Source: Dryocola sp032051265
Lineage (GTDB): Bacteria; Pseudomonadota; Gammaproteobacteria; Enterobacterales; Enterobacteriaceae
Direction: 5' to 3'
Length of the DNA stretch: 64,000 bases
Assembly: GCA_032051265.1 (NCBI GenBank)
Contig: DAMBYU010000004.1
Span: 372,001-436,000, forward strand
Below, one piece after another: positions 33,654-43,823 of the stretch. The number at the start of each line of letters is the position of its first letter. Within the stretch, counting starts at the first letter, position 1. The notes below the pieces were generated by a model. The model did no database searches, was not told the DNA's origin, and saw only the letters and a program-made list of their open reading frames with translations. Both the position numbers and the translations under genes were made by a program.

Positions 33654-36197
33654 ATGGCGGGGAATGACCGCGAACCTATTGGACGTAAAGGAAAACCTAA
33701 ACGTCCCACACAAGCGAAGGTAAGCCGTCGTCGACTCAGGGAAGAAGAGTATGACGACGATTACGCTGATGACTACGATGATGAGGAACCGATGCCGCCA
33801 CGTAAAGGGAAGGGGGGCGGTAATGGCCGTCCGCCGCGTAAAAAACGCCGCTGGCTATGGATCTTAGTGAAGCTGTTTGTTGTCTTTGTGGTGCTGTTTG
33901 TGATTTACGGCGTCTACCTGGACCAGCAGATTCGCAGCCGTATCGACGGCAAAGTCTGGCAGCTCCCGGCGGCGGTGTATGGCCGCATGGTGAACCTTGA
34001 GCCAGACATGCCGTACAGCAAAAAAGAGATGATTAATCTGCTGGAAGCCACACAGTATCGCCAGGTCACGCGCATGACGCGTCCGGGTGAGTTTACCGTG
34101 CAGGCCAACAGTATTGAGATGATCCGTCGCCCGTTTGATTTCCCGGACAGCAAGGAAGGGCAGATCCGCGCCCGCCTGGTGTTTGATGGCAATCGACTGG
34201 AGTCGATCCAGAACATGGACAGCAACCGCAGCTTCGGTTTCTTCCGCCTGGATCCGCGCCTGATAACCATGCTGTCTTCGCCAAACGGCGAGCAGCGTCT
34301 GTTTGTGCCGCGTACGGGCTTCCCGGATTTGCTGGTCGACACGCTTATCGCTACCGAAGACCGTCACTTCTATGAACATGACGGGATCAGCGTTTACTCC
34401 ATTGGCCGTGCAATGCTGGCGAACCTTACCGCAGGACGTACGGTGCAGGGCGCGAGTACGCTGACCCAGCAGTTAGTGAAGAACCTGTTCCTCTCCAGTA
34501 AAAGAACTTACTGGCGCAAAGCGAACGAAGCGTACATGGCGCTGATCATGGACGCCCGCTATGGCAAAGATCGTATTCTGGAGCTGTACCTGAACGAGGT
34601 GTATCTCGGTCAGAGCGGTGATAATGAAATCCGCGGCTTCCCGCTGGCGAGCCTGTACTACTTTGGTCGTCCGGTGGAGGAGCTGAGCCTTGATCAGCAG
34701 GCGCTGCTGGTGGGCATGGTGAAAGGGGCGTCGATCTATAACCCGTGGCGCAACCCAAAACTGGCTCTCGAACGTCGTAACCTGGTGCTGCGCCTGCTGC
34801 AAGAGCAGAAGGTCATCGATCAGGAACTGTACGATATGCTGAGCGCTCGTCCTCTCGGCGTGCAGCCGCGTGGCGGGGTAATTACGCCGCAGCCTGCGTT
34901 TATGCAGATGGTGCGTAACGAATTGCAGGCGAAACTGGGCGATAAGTTAAAAGATCTCTCCGGCGTGAAGATCTTCACCACCTTCGACTCGGTTTCTCAG
35001 GATGCGGCGGAAAAAGCGGTCAGCGAAGGCGTACCTGTACTGCGCGCCTCACGCAAGCTGAAAGATCTTGAAGCGGCAATGGTGATTGTTGACAGGTACA
35101 CCGGCGAAGTACGCGCGATGGTTGGCGGGGCGGAAACCCAGTTTGCTGGCTTCAACCGTGCAATGCAGGCCCGTCGTTCAATCGGTTCACTGGCGAAGCC
35201 TGCGACCTATCTGACGGCGTTAAGCCAGCCGGACACCTATCGTCTGAATACCTGGATTGCGGATGCGCCGATCGCCCTGCGTCAGCCGAACGGCCAGGTC
35301 TGGTCACCGCAGAACGACGATCGTCGCTTTAGCGGCCAGGTAATGCTAGTGGATGCGCTAACCCGCTCCATGAACGTGCCAACCGTAAACCTGGGAATGG
35401 CGCTTGGTCTGCCGGCCGTGACGGAAACCTGGACAAAACTGGGCGTGCCGAGAGATCAGCTTAACCCTGTCCCGGCCATGATTCTGGGCGCGCTGAACCT
35501 GACGCCGATTCAGGTCGCGCAGGCGTTCCAGACTATCGCCAGCGGCGGTAACCGCGCCACGCTTTCCGCGCTGCGTTCGGTAATTGCAGAAGATGGCACC
35601 GTGCTCTATCAGAGTTACCCGCAGGCGGAACAGGCTGTGCCTGCGCAAGCGGCGTATATGACGCTCTATACCATGCAGCAGGTTATGGCGCGTGGTACCG
35701 GGCGAGCTCTGGGCGGCAAATATCCTAACCTGCACCTGGCCGGTAAAACGGGCACCACGAACAACAACGTGGATACCTGGTTTGCGGGCATTGACGGTAA
35801 AGAAGTGACCATCACCTGGGTTGGCCGCGATAATAACCAGCCAACCAAACTGTACGGTGCAAGCGGAGCGATGGCCCTTTATCAGCGTTATCTGGCAAAC
35901 CAGACGCCAATCCCGCTGACGTTAACGGCCCCGGAAGATATTGTCGATATGGGTATTGATGACGCAGGTAACTTCCAGTGCGCGGGTGGTGCAACGCGTA
36001 CCCTGCCGGTCTGGACGACTAACCCGGACGCGCTGTGCCAGCAGAGCCTGCAGCAACAGCAGATGAATAATCCGTTCGATCAATCTTCCGACGAGCCTCA
36101 ACAGCCGCCACAGCAACAGCAGCAACAGCAGCCTGCTCAGCAAGAGAAGAGCGATGGCGTGGCAGGCTGGATTAAGGATATGTTCGGCAGTAACTAA
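33654..36197 (+). CDS. mrcB: Bifunctional penicillin-binding protein 1B
   Basis: Inner-membrane class A PBP that polymerises and cross-links peptidoglycan. 847 residues (844 in E. coli). The cytoplasmic tail is acidic then basic (DDDYADDYDDEE; KKRR), one membrane helix spans about 67-88, the UB2H domain follows, then the glycosyltransferase (E235 in TEDRHF). The transpeptidase has S512 in SLAK (512-515), SMN (572-574) and KTGT (698-701). A Gln-rich C-terminus ends in GWIKDMFGSN. The start is the ATG at 33654 behind GGTGGAG. Confidence 0.97.
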   Translation: MAGNDREPIGRKGKPKRPTQAKVSRRRLREEEYDDDYADDYDDEEPMPPRKGKGGGNGRPPRKKRRWLWILVKLFVVFVVLFVIYGVYLDQQIRSRIDGKVWQLPAAVYGRMVNLEPDMPYSKKEMINLLEATQYRQVTRMTRPGEFTVQANSIEMIRRPFDFPDSKEGQIRARLVFDGNRLESIQNMDSNRSFGFFRLDPRLITMLSSPNGEQRLFVPRTGFPDLLVDTLIATEDRHFYEHDGISVYSIGRAMLANLTAGRTVQGASTLTQQLVKNLFLSSKRTYWRKANEAYMALIMDARYGKDRILELYLNEVYLGQSGDNEIRGFPLASLYYFGRPVEELSLDQQALLVGMVKGASIYNPWRNPKLALERRNLVLRLLQEQKVIDQELYDMLSARPLGVQPRGGVITPQPAFMQMVRNELQAKLGDKLKDLSGVKIFTTFDSVSQDAAEKAVSEGVPVLRASRKLKDLEAAMVIVDRYTGEVRAMVGGAETQFAGFNRAMQARRSIGSLAKPATYLTALSQPDTYRLNTWIADAPIALRQPNGQVWSPQNDDRRFSGQVMLVDALTRSMNVPTVNLGMALGLPAVTETWTKLGVPRDQLNPVPAMILGALNLTPIQVAQAFQTIASGGNRATLSALRSVIAEDGTVLYQSYPQAEQAVPAQAAYMTLYTMQQVMARGTGRALGGKYPNLHLAGKTGTTNNNVDTWFAGIDGKEVTITWVGRDNNQPTKLYGASGAMALYQRYLANQTPIPLTLTAPEDIVDMGIDDAGNFQCAGGATRTLPVWTTNPDALCQQSLQQQQMNNPFDQSSDEPQQPPQQQQQQQPAQQEKSDGVAGWIKDMFGSN

Positions 36198-36216
36198 TCT
36201 GCGCTGTTCGTTACAT

Positions 36217-36250
36217 AAAACCCCCGGATGTAACGGGGGTTTTTCTTTTG
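36217..36250 (+). terminator. Intrinsic terminator after mrcB
   Basis: AAAACCCCC (36217-36225) pairs with GGGGGTTTT (36235-36243), and the T-run continues to 36244 before CTTTTG. Confidence 0.9.
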
Positions 36251-36353
36251 TGTTAATCCCTGAATGTCCCTCTGGTTAATTATCATTCCCTTAGTCCTGT
36301 AAGGGTTGTGATCCGCTTGCTATGCAGTTTCCGTTTCGTCTAAAATCCCGCCT

Positions 36354-36386
36354 GCATAATAATAATTATCGTTTACGTTATCATTC
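36354..36386 (+). promoter_or_regulatory. Fur box of the fhuACDB operon
   Basis: The AT-rich stretch ATAATAATAATTATCGTTTACGTTATCATTC contains overlapping matches to the GATAAT-based Fur consensus and lies 25-55 bases before fhuA, as in E. coli. Iron-loaded Fur should repress here. Confidence 0.85.
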
Positions 36387-36409
36387 ATCATTCCATCAGA
36401 GAATCCACT

Positions 36410-38641
36410 ATGGCGCGTTCACATAAAGGTCTGCCAGCCAACATCTCCCTTTGCAAACTTGCTCTGTTTGTTGCCGCCGCCGTAAGTGGCGTTAGCGGTA
36501 CGGCATTTGCAGCTGACAGCACCAGCACCAAAGAAGACACTATTACCGTTTCTGCCGCCGCTCCGCAGGAAAGCGCGTGGGGACCGGCTCCGACAATTGC
36601 GGCTAAACATGCAGCAACAGCCACGAAAACAGACACTCCAATTGAAAAAACTCCGCAGTCCATTTCAGTTGTAACCAACGAAGAGATGCAGATGCATCAA
36701 TTCCAGTCTGTTAAAGAAGCGCTGGGCTATACACCTGGCGTCACGGTAAGCAGCCGTGGTGCTTCAAACACGTATGATTTTGTTATCATTCGTGGTTTTT
36801 CTTCCGTGGGACTCAACCAGAATAATTACCTGAATGGCCTGAAATTGCAGGGCGATTTCTATAACGATGCCGTCATTGACCCGTACATGTTGGAACGTGT
36901 TGAATTAATGCGTGGCCCAACTTCTGTGCTATATGGGAAAAGCAGTCCAGGCGGCATCGTTTCTATGGTTAGCAAGCGTCCAACGACTGAGCCTTTGCAC
37001 GAAGTACAGTTTAAAATGGGCACTGATAGCCTTTTCCAGACTGGGTTTGATTTCAGTGATGCGCTGGACGACGATGGCGTCTATTCCTATCGCTTAACCG
37101 GTGTGGCTCGCTCAGGCAATGAGCAGCAGGAAAACTCAAAATCACAGCGTTACGCTATTGCTCCTTCTTTCTCATGGCGTCCGGATGATAAAACTAACTT
37201 CACCTTCTTGTCCTACTTCCAGAATGAGCCTGACACAGGTTACTACGGTTGGTTGCCAAAAGAAGGCACGGTAGAACCACTGCCAAACGGTGGACATCTG
37301 CCGACAAGTTACAATGAAGGCGCCACTAATAATACCTATTCTCGCAACCAGAAAATGGTTGGTTATAGCTTTGAGCATGGTTTTAACGACACCTTTACCG
37401 TTCGCCAGAATTTGCGTTTCTCTGAAATGAAAGTTGCTCAGCAGAGCGCTTACGGTACCGGGTTATGTAATAACAGCATGAATTTGTTCAACGCTTATTG
37501 TCAGGCAATGACACCGGAGCAGCAGGCTCATTATTTAGGCCGTGGAACGGTAGTTGACCAGGAACGCCTGCAAAACTTCAGCGTTGACACCCAACTGCAA
37601 AGTAAATTCGCAACAGGTGAAGTCGATCATACTCTGTTAACAGGCATTGATTACTCGCGTATGCGTAACGATATCAGCGCATTATTCGGTAATGCTCCGG
37701 CGCTTGATTTGAACAACCTGCCATCCATGGACTCCGTTGATTTTGGCGATGCAGTGCCTTACCAGATGAACGAAAGTAAGCAGACAGGTTTGTATGTGCA
37801 GGATCAGGCTGAGTGGAACAAATGGGTTCTGACGCTTGGCGGACGTTACGACTGGTCTAAACAAGCAACAACCGTTCGTGATGATAATGGCTATATCGAT
37901 CGTAACGATCATCAGTTTACCTGGCGTGGTGGTGTTAACTACCTGTTTGATAATGGTATTTCACCGTACATTAGCTATAGCCAGTCTTTCGAACCTAACG
38001 CGTTTAGTCTGTACAGCACGCCACGTGTTGCCTATGCACCCTCTAAAGGCGAACAGTACGAAGCTGGTGTGAAATATGTGCCGAAAGATCTGCCGATAGT
38101 TATTACAGGTGCGGTTTATCAGTTGACCAAGTCTGATACTTTGATGGCCGACCCGAACAATGCTCTCAATCAGGTCCCTGCTGGTGAAGTTCGCGCTCGC
38201 GGTGTAGAGCTGGAAGCAAAAGCGGCCGTTAACGCCAATATCAACGTGACTGCTTCTTATACCTATACCGATGCTGAATATACCAAAGACACTACGCTGA
38301 AAGGCAACACGCCAGAGCAGGTGCCAGAGCACATGGCTTCCCTGTGGGGTGATTATACCTTTAACGAAGGTGCGCTTAGCGGTCTGACTCTGGGTACCGG
38401 TGGTCGTTTCATCGGTAAAAGCTACGGCGATCCGGCGAACTCTTTCGAAGTTGGCAGCGCTGCGGTAATGGATGCCGTGGTAAAATATGACCTGGGTCGT
38501 TTCGGTTTGAACGGTTCCAGCATTGCGGTAAACGTCAACAACCTGCTCGATCGTGAATACGTTGCCAGCTGCTTCCAGACTTACGGTTGCTTCTGGGGCG
38601 CAGAACGTCAGGTGGTTGCCACCGCGACCTTCCGTTTCTAA
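36410..38641 (+). CDS. fhuA: TonB-dependent ferrichrome receptor FhuA
   Basis: Outer-membrane ferrichrome receptor, also a receptor for phages T1, T5 and phi80, colicin M and albomycin in E. coli. 743 residues (747 in E. coli). Signal peptide to A34; TonB box EDTITV (43-48); plug domain with NNYLNGLKLQG; 22-strand barrel ending in a terminal Phe (TATFRF). The cysteine pairs CNNSMNLFNAYC (loop L4 region) and CFQTYGC are kept. Surface-loop regions differ strongly from E. coli in sequence and length, while strands and the plug are conserved. The gene looks more AT-rich and less codon-biased than fhuC-fhuB next to it. Confidence 0.95.
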   Translation: MARSHKGLPANISLCKLALFVAAAVSGVSGTAFAADSTSTKEDTITVSAAAPQESAWGPAPTIAAKHAATATKTDTPIEKTPQSISVVTNEEMQMHQFQSVKEALGYTPGVTVSSRGASNTYDFVIIRGFSSVGLNQNNYLNGLKLQGDFYNDAVIDPYMLERVELMRGPTSVLYGKSSPGGIVSMVSKRPTTEPLHEVQFKMGTDSLFQTGFDFSDALDDDGVYSYRLTGVARSGNEQQENSKSQRYAIAPSFSWRPDDKTNFTFLSYFQNEPDTGYYGWLPKEGTVEPLPNGGHLPTSYNEGATNNTYSRNQKMVGYSFEHGFNDTFTVRQNLRFSEMKVAQQSAYGTGLCNNSMNLFNAYCQAMTPEQQAHYLGRGTVVDQERLQNFSVDTQLQSKFATGEVDHTLLTGIDYSRMRNDISALFGNAPALDLNNLPSMDSVDFGDAVPYQMNESKQTGLYVQDQAEWNKWVLTLGGRYDWSKQATTVRDDNGYIDRNDHQFTWRGGVNYLFDNGISPYISYSQSFEPNAFSLYSTPRVAYAPSKGEQYEAGVKYVPKDLPIVITGAVYQLTKSDTLMADPNNALNQVPAGEVRARGVELEAKAAVNANINVTASYTYTDAEYTKDTTLKGNTPEQVPEHMASLWGDYTFNEGALSGLTLGTGGRFIGKSYGDPANSFEVGSAAVMDAVVKYDLGRFGLNGSSIAVNVNNLLDREYVASCFQTYGCFWGAERQVVATATFRF

Positions 38642-38689
38642 TGTACTTCGGGGCACGGTTCGCCGTGCCCTTCAACAAGTTGGGCTACC

Positions 38690-39487
38690 ATGCACGACAA
38701 ACACTCCCATCCAGACACCACCTTTAGCCTCACAGATGTCACCTTCCGTGTGCCTGGCCGCACGTTACTCCATCCGCTGTCATTTACCTTTCCGGTCGGC
38801 AAAGTTACCGGCCTGATTGGTCATAATGGCTCGGGGAAATCCACGTTGCTGAAAATGCTGGGTCGTCATCAGAAACCGTCGGAGGGTGAGCTTCGCTTAA
38901 ACGGGCAGCCGCTTGATAGCTGGAGCAGCAAGGCGTTTGCTCGTCAGGTTGCCTATTTACCGCAGCAGCTTCCGGCAGCCGAAGGGATGACGGTACGCGA
39001 GCTGGTGGCCATTGGCCGCTATCCGTGGCACGGCGCGTTGGGGCGTTTTGGCGTGGCGGACAGAGAGCAGGTGGAGGATGCCATTACGCGTGTCGGCCTG
39101 AAACCCTTTGCCCATCGTCTGGTAGACAGTCTTTCCGGCGGCGAACGACAACGCGTATGGATTGCCATGCTGGTGGCGCAGGACAGCCGCTGCCTGCTGC
39201 TTGACGAGCCGACCTCCGCGCTGGATATCGCTCATCAGGTTGATGTGCTGGCGCTAATCCATCGACTGAGCCAGGAGCGCGGCTTAACGGTGATTGCCGT
39301 TCTGCACGATATCAATATGGCCGCCCGCTATTGTGACCATCTGGTGGCGTTGCGCGGGGGCGAAATGATTGCGCAGGGCAGCCCGGCGGAGATGATGCGC
39401 AGCGAAACGCTGGAGCAAATTTACGGTATTCCAATGGGAATTTTGCCGCACCCGGCGGGTGCCGCGCCAGTGAGCTTTGTTTACTGA
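38690..39487 (+). CDS. fhuC: Ferrichrome ABC transporter ATPase FhuC
   Basis: Energises hydroxamate-siderophore import through FhuB. 265 residues as in E. coli. Walker A GHNGSGKST at 44-52, signature LSGGERQRV, Walker B CLLLDEPTSALD. 48 bases after fhuA; its TGA overlaps the fhuD ATG by one base. Confidence 0.97.
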   Translation: MHDKHSHPDTTFSLTDVTFRVPGRTLLHPLSFTFPVGKVTGLIGHNGSGKSTLLKMLGRHQKPSEGELRLNGQPLDSWSSKAFARQVAYLPQQLPAAEGMTVRELVAIGRYPWHGALGRFGVADREQVEDAITRVGLKPFAHRLVDSLSGGERQRVWIAMLVAQDSRCLLLDEPTSALDIAHQVDVLALIHRLSQERGLTVIAVLHDINMAARYCDHLVALRGGEMIAQGSPAEMMRSETLEQIYGIPMGILPHPAGAAPVSFVY

Positions 39488-40386
39488 TGTCCAAACCGAT
39501 CAACCCGTCAATCAGCCGTCGTCAGCTTTTGACGGCGCTGGCGTTATCGCCGCTCTTATTCAGGATGGACTGCGCTCGCGCGATGTCTATCGATCCCCAT
39601 CGTATCGTCGCCCTCGAATGGTTGCCCGCTGAGCTGATGCTTGCGCTTGGCGTTACGCCGATGGCGGTCGCAGACATCAATAACTATCGCGCCTGGGTAG
39701 GCGAACCTGAACTGCCCGTAAGCGTCATCGACGTTGGTCTGCGTACTGAACCTAATCTGGAGCTGCTTACGCAGCTTAAGCCGTCGCTGATCCTCTACTC
39801 TGCGGGCTATGGGCCGTCGCCCGAAAAAATGACCCGCATCGCGCCGGGGCTGGGCTTTAACTTTAATGATGGCTCAGGCAAACCGCTGACCGTGGCGCGC
39901 CATTCGCTCACGGAACTTGGCGATAAGCTGGACATGCAGCAGGCGGCGAAAGATCATCTGGCTCATTTCGATCGATTTATCGCTGAAATGAAGCCGCGCT
40001 TTGCTCAGCGAGACGATCGCCCCGTGCTGCTGATGACGCTGCTCGATCCGCATCATGCGTTAATCGTCGGGCAAAATAGCCTCTTCCAGGAGGTAATGGA
40101 TCTGCTGGGGGTGAAAAATGCCTGGCATGGCGAAACAAACTTCTGGGGCACGGCGGTTGTTGGGCTTGAGCGTCTTGTGGCAATTAAAAATGCGGATGTG
40201 ATTTGCTTTGATCACAACAACGATGCCGAAATGGAAAAAGTGATGGCGACGCCGTTATGGAAAGCGATGCCGTTTGTCCGCCAGAGCCGTTTCCAGCGCG
40301 TGCCGGCCGTGTGGCTGTACGGCGCGACTATCTCCGCCATGAACTTTACTAAAATGCTGGCGCAAGCCGTAGGGAGCGCGGCGTGA
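39487..40386 (+). CDS. fhuD: Ferrichrome periplasmic binding protein FhuD
   Basis: Binds ferrichrome, aerobactin and similar hydroxamates in the periplasm and delivers them to FhuBC. 299 residues (296 in E. coli). Twin-arginine type leader SRRQLLTALALSPLL. Class III binding-protein features: RIVALEWLPAELMLALG at the start of the mature part and WLYGATISAMN near the end. Its stop overlaps the fhuB GTG start by four bases. Confidence 0.96.
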   Translation: MSKPINPSISRRQLLTALALSPLLFRMDCARAMSIDPHRIVALEWLPAELMLALGVTPMAVADINNYRAWVGEPELPVSVIDVGLRTEPNLELLTQLKPSLILYSAGYGPSPEKMTRIAPGLGFNFNDGSGKPLTVARHSLTELGDKLDMQQAAKDHLAHFDRFIAEMKPRFAQRDDRPVLLMTLLDPHHALIVGQNSLFQEVMDLLGVKNAWHGETNFWGTAVVGLERLVAIKNADVICFDHNNDAEMEKVMATPLWKAMPFVRQSRFQRVPAVWLYGATISAMNFTKMLAQAVGSAA

Positions 40387-42368
40387 GGCGTCATCATGTT
40401 CTGTTTCCTGCCGCGCTGCTGTCATTATTGTTTATCGTTGCCTGCGCGCTGACGCTTCACAATCTGCATGCACAATTGCCTTCGGCGCAGTGGGCTAAAG
40501 CCTGGTGGCAGCCCAATATCGACAATATCAACCAGATGCTGTTCCACTACAGCCTGCTGCCACGGCTGGCGATTTCACTGCTGGTTGGCGCGGGGCTGGG
40601 GCTGGTCGGTGTCTTATTCCAGCAGGTGCTGCGAAATCCTCTGGCTGAACCCACCACGCTGGGCGTGGCGAGCGGCGCTCAGTTGGGCGTTACCGTCGCG
40701 ACATTATGGGCGCTGCCGGGGGGCTTTGAGACCCAACAATTTGCTGCGCTGATCGGCGCGGGCGTGGTTGGCCTGCTGGTGTTTGGCGTGGCGTGGGGCA
40801 AGCGATTGTCGCCGGTTACGCTCATCCTGGCGGGCCTGGTGCTCAGCTTGTATTGCGGGGCGGTAAACCAGCTGTTAGCCATCTTCCATCACGATCAGTT
40901 GCAGAATATGTTCCTGTGGAGCACGGGCGCGCTGAATCAGCAGGACTGGAGCATCGTCAACGGCCTGTGGCCGCGCCTGGCAGGCGGGCTGCTGCTGACC
41001 CTGCTGTTATTGCGTCCGCTGACGCTGATGGGACTCGATGATGGCGTTGCCCGAAACCTTGGTCTTGCGCTGTCCCTGGTGCGCCTCGCAACGTTAATTC
41101 TAGCCATCGCGATCAGCGCATTGCTGGTGAACGCGGTGGGGATCATCGGCTTTATCGGCCTGTTTGCGCCTTTGCTGGCGAAGATGCTGGGCGCTCGTCG
41201 CCTGGTGGCGCGCCTGTTCCTCGCGCCGCTTATCGGCGCGCTGATCCTCTGGCTCTCGGATCAGGCCGTTATCTGGCTGACAGGCGCATGGCGCGAAATT
41301 TCGACCGGCACCGTAACCGCGCTGATCGGCGCGCCATTGCTGCTGTGGCTGCTGCCTCGCCTGCGCACCGTAGGCACGCCCGCTATGAATGCCGGTGATA
41401 ACGTGCCTGCCGAACGTCAGCATCCTGGCTGGTGGGCGCTGGTTGCGGGCGGCCTGCTGGCGTTAGTGATTGTTACCGCCCTGACGCTGGGGCGCGATGC
41501 GCACGGCTGGAACTGGGTTAGCGGTGATATGTTCCACGACCTGCTGCCATGGCGCTGGCCGCGTATGCTGGCAGCGCTGAGCGCCGGGATGATGCTGGCC
41601 GTGGCGGGTTGCGTGATCCAGCGCCTGACAGGTAATGCGATGGCAAGTCCTGAAGTGCTGGGGATTAGCTCCGGCGCCGCATTCGGGGTGGTCATCATGC
41701 TGTTTATCGTGCCGGGCGACGCCTTCGGCTGGCTGTTCCCGGCGGGCAGCCTCGGCGCGGCGGCTACGTTGCTGGTCATTATGGTGGCGGCAGGGCGCGG
41801 GGGCTTCTCCCCTCAGCGCATGTTGCTGGCGGGTATGGCGCTCAGTACCGCTTTTACCATGCTGCTGATGCTGCTGATGGCAAGCGGCGATCCGCGTATG
41901 GCGGGTATTCTCACCTGGATTTCCGGCTCAACCTATAGCGTGACGGGCGATCAGGCGGTGAAAACGCTGGTTCTGATGGTCGTGCTGTTTGCTCTGACTC
42001 CGCTGTGCCGCCGCTGGCTGATGATTCTGCCGCTGGGTGGCGCAACCGCTCGTGCGGTGGGCATGGCGCTTACGCCTTCAAGGTTTGGGCTGCTATTGCT
42101 GGCGGCCACCTTGACCGCCGCTGCAACGCTAACCGTCGGGCCGCTGAGCTTTGTCGGGCTGATGGCTCCGCATATCGCACGCATGCTCGGTTTCCGCCGC
42201 GCGATGCCGCAATTAATTATGGCTGCCCTGCTGGGCGGGATGCTGATGGTGGCTGCGGACTGGTGCGGAAGGATGCTGATGTTCCCGGATCAGGTGCCTG
42301 CCGGGCTGCTGGCGACCTTTATCGGCGCGCCTTATTTCGTGTATTTGCTGCGTAAGCAGAGTCGTTGA
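40383..42368 (+). CDS. fhuB: Ferrichrome ABC transporter permease FhuB
   Basis: Double-length FecCD/BtuC-family permease formed by two fused homologous halves; 661 residues (660 in E. coli). Each half repeats the pattern GxxLGLVGVLFQQVLRNPLAEP...LGVASGA and AGCVIQRLTGNAMASPEVLGISSGA, and ends with GFIGLFAPLLAKML or SFVGLMAPHIARML (the FhuC contact). Starts at GTG 40383, overlapping fhuD. Last gene of the operon. Confidence 0.97.
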   Translation: MRRHHVLFPAALLSLLFIVACALTLHNLHAQLPSAQWAKAWWQPNIDNINQMLFHYSLLPRLAISLLVGAGLGLVGVLFQQVLRNPLAEPTTLGVASGAQLGVTVATLWALPGGFETQQFAALIGAGVVGLLVFGVAWGKRLSPVTLILAGLVLSLYCGAVNQLLAIFHHDQLQNMFLWSTGALNQQDWSIVNGLWPRLAGGLLLTLLLLRPLTLMGLDDGVARNLGLALSLVRLATLILAIAISALLVNAVGIIGFIGLFAPLLAKMLGARRLVARLFLAPLIGALILWLSDQAVIWLTGAWREISTGTVTALIGAPLLLWLLPRLRTVGTPAMNAGDNVPAERQHPGWWALVAGGLLALVIVTALTLGRDAHGWNWVSGDMFHDLLPWRWPRMLAALSAGMMLAVAGCVIQRLTGNAMASPEVLGISSGAAFGVVIMLFIVPGDAFGWLFPAGSLGAAATLLVIMVAAGRGGFSPQRMLLAGMALSTAFTMLLMLLMASGDPRMAGILTWISGSTYSVTGDQAVKTLVLMVVLFALTPLCRRWLMILPLGGATARAVGMALTPSRFGLLLLAATLTAAATLTVGPLSFVGLMAPHIARMLGFRRAMPQLIMAALLGGMLMVAADWCGRMLMFPDQVPAGLLATFIGAPYFVYLLRKQSR

Positions 42369-42373
42369 GTATT

Positions 42374-42398
42374 GTGCCCTCTTCACCGAAGAGGGCAC
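42374..42398. repeat. Perfect 11-bp hairpin between fhuB and hemL
   Basis: GTGCCCTCTTC (42374-42384), loop ACC, GAAGAGGGCAC (42388-42398). It lies six bases from both convergent stop codons. No T-run follows on either strand, so any termination would be weak or Rho-assisted. Confidence 0.75.
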
Positions 42399-42404
42399 CC
42401 GGAC

Positions 42405-43685
42405 TTAAAGCTTCGCAAACACCCGGCGCGCGGTGTCGATGGTTTTCTGAATATCTTCCTTCGAGTGCGCAACGGACATAAAGCCCGCTTCAAACGCGGA
42501 CGGTGCCAGGTAAACGCCTTCTTCCAGCATCAGATGGAAGAACTTCTTAAAGCGTTCCACGTCGCAGGCCATCACATCTTTGTAGTTGGTCACGGTTGGC
42601 GCATCGGTAAAGAACAGGCCGAACATGCCGCCAACGTTGTTAATGACCAGCGGGATATTCTCTTCTTTTGCCGCCCGCAGCAGGCCATCGGCCAGCATTT
42701 CCGTCAGTTCAGTTAACGTCTGGTGGATGCCCGGCTGGGAAACCGCTGTCAGGCAGGCATAGCCCGCAGCCATAGCGATTGGATTACCGGAAAGCGTACC
42801 CGCCTGGTAAACCGGGCCTGTTGGTGCCAGCGCGTCCATGATTTCACGGCGGCCGCCAAATGCGCCCACCGGCATACCGCCGCCGATGATTTTGCCAAGG
42901 CAGGTTAGATCCGGCTCAACGCCGTAATAAGCCTGCGCGCCGGCAAGCGCCACGCGGAAGCCGGTCATCACTTCGTCGATAATCAGCAGGGCGCCAAACT
43001 CATCGCACAGCGCGCGCAGGCCCGGCAGGAAGTCATCGTTTGGTGGGATGCAGTTCATGTTGCCCGCGACAGGCTCCACGATGATACAGGCCACGTCCTG
43101 CGGATACTGTTCTAACGCTTCACGTACGGAGGCGAGATCGTTATAGGTACAGGTCAGGGTGTGTTTTGCGAAATCAGCAGGCACGCCGGGTGAGTTTGGC
43201 AGGCCCAGGGTCAGCGCGCCGGAACCGGCTTTCACCAGCAGGCAGTCGGCATGGCCGTGGTAGCAGCCTTCGAATTTGATAATTTTGTCGCGGCCGGTGA
43301 AGCCGCGGGCCAGGCGGATGGCGCTCATGGTGGCTTCCGTTCCCGAGTTCACCATGCGGACCATATCCATCGTCGGCACCAGCTCTGTCACCAGCTCCGC
43401 CATTTTTACTTCCATTTCGGTTGGCGCGCCAAAACTCAGGCCGCGCTCCACGGCTTCAATAACCGCGTTGCGGATAGCCGGATGGTTATGTCCGAGGATC
43501 ATCGGGCCCCATGAACCCACGTAATCGATATAGGCTTTGCCGTCGGCATCAAACAGGTAAGCCCCGTCCGCGCGCTCAACAAACAGCGGTACGCCGCCAA
43601 CGCCGGTAAAAGCACGTACCGGCGAATTCACCCCGCCTGGGATGACTTTGCGGGCGGCAGCGTACAGATTTTGTGACTTACTCAT
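42405..43685 (-). CDS. hemL: Glutamate-1-semialdehyde 2,1-aminomutase
   Basis: PLP enzyme making 5-aminolevulinate for haem by the C5 pathway. 426 residues from MSKSQNLY, the E. coli length; K265 in CLGKIIGGGMPVG should bind PLP, with the preceding IIDEVMTGFR motif. A start eleven codons further upstream is not conserved. Convergent with fhuB, divergent from clcA. Confidence 0.97.
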   Translation of the reverse strand: MSKSQNLYAAARKVIPGGVNSPVRAFTGVGGVPLFVERADGAYLFDADGKAYIDYVGSWGPMILGHNHPAIRNAVIEAVERGLSFGAPTEMEVKMAELVTELVPTMDMVRMVNSGTEATMSAIRLARGFTGRDKIIKFEGCYHGHADCLLVKAGSGALTLGLPNSPGVPADFAKHTLTCTYNDLASVREALEQYPQDVACIIVEPVAGNMNCIPPNDDFLPGLRALCDEFGALLIIDEVMTGFRVALAGAQAYYGVEPDLTCLGKIIGGGMPVGAFGGRREIMDALAPTGPVYQAGTLSGNPIAMAAGYACLTAVSQPGIHQTLTELTEMLADGLLRAAKEENIPLVINNVGGMFGLFFTDAPTVTNYKDVMACDVERFKKFFHLMLEEGVYLAPSAFEAGFMSVAHSKEDIQKTIDTARRVFAKL

Positions 43686-43823
43686 GAAACGGCTCCTGGT
43701 GCGTGGAAAGAAGGGCAATGGGCTATTCTAAGGTAAACGTTCGGCGTTATGAAAGTTTTGCCCGCGGGGTAGGAACAGGTAGAATGCCTGCTCGATTTGT
43801 ATTACTTATAAATGATTATATCA

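Noticed and set aside
36090..36150. CAG/CAA-type triplet repeat at the end of mrcB
   Set aside because: It encodes the Gln-rich tail also present in E. coli PBP1B; no sign of a phase-variable tract.
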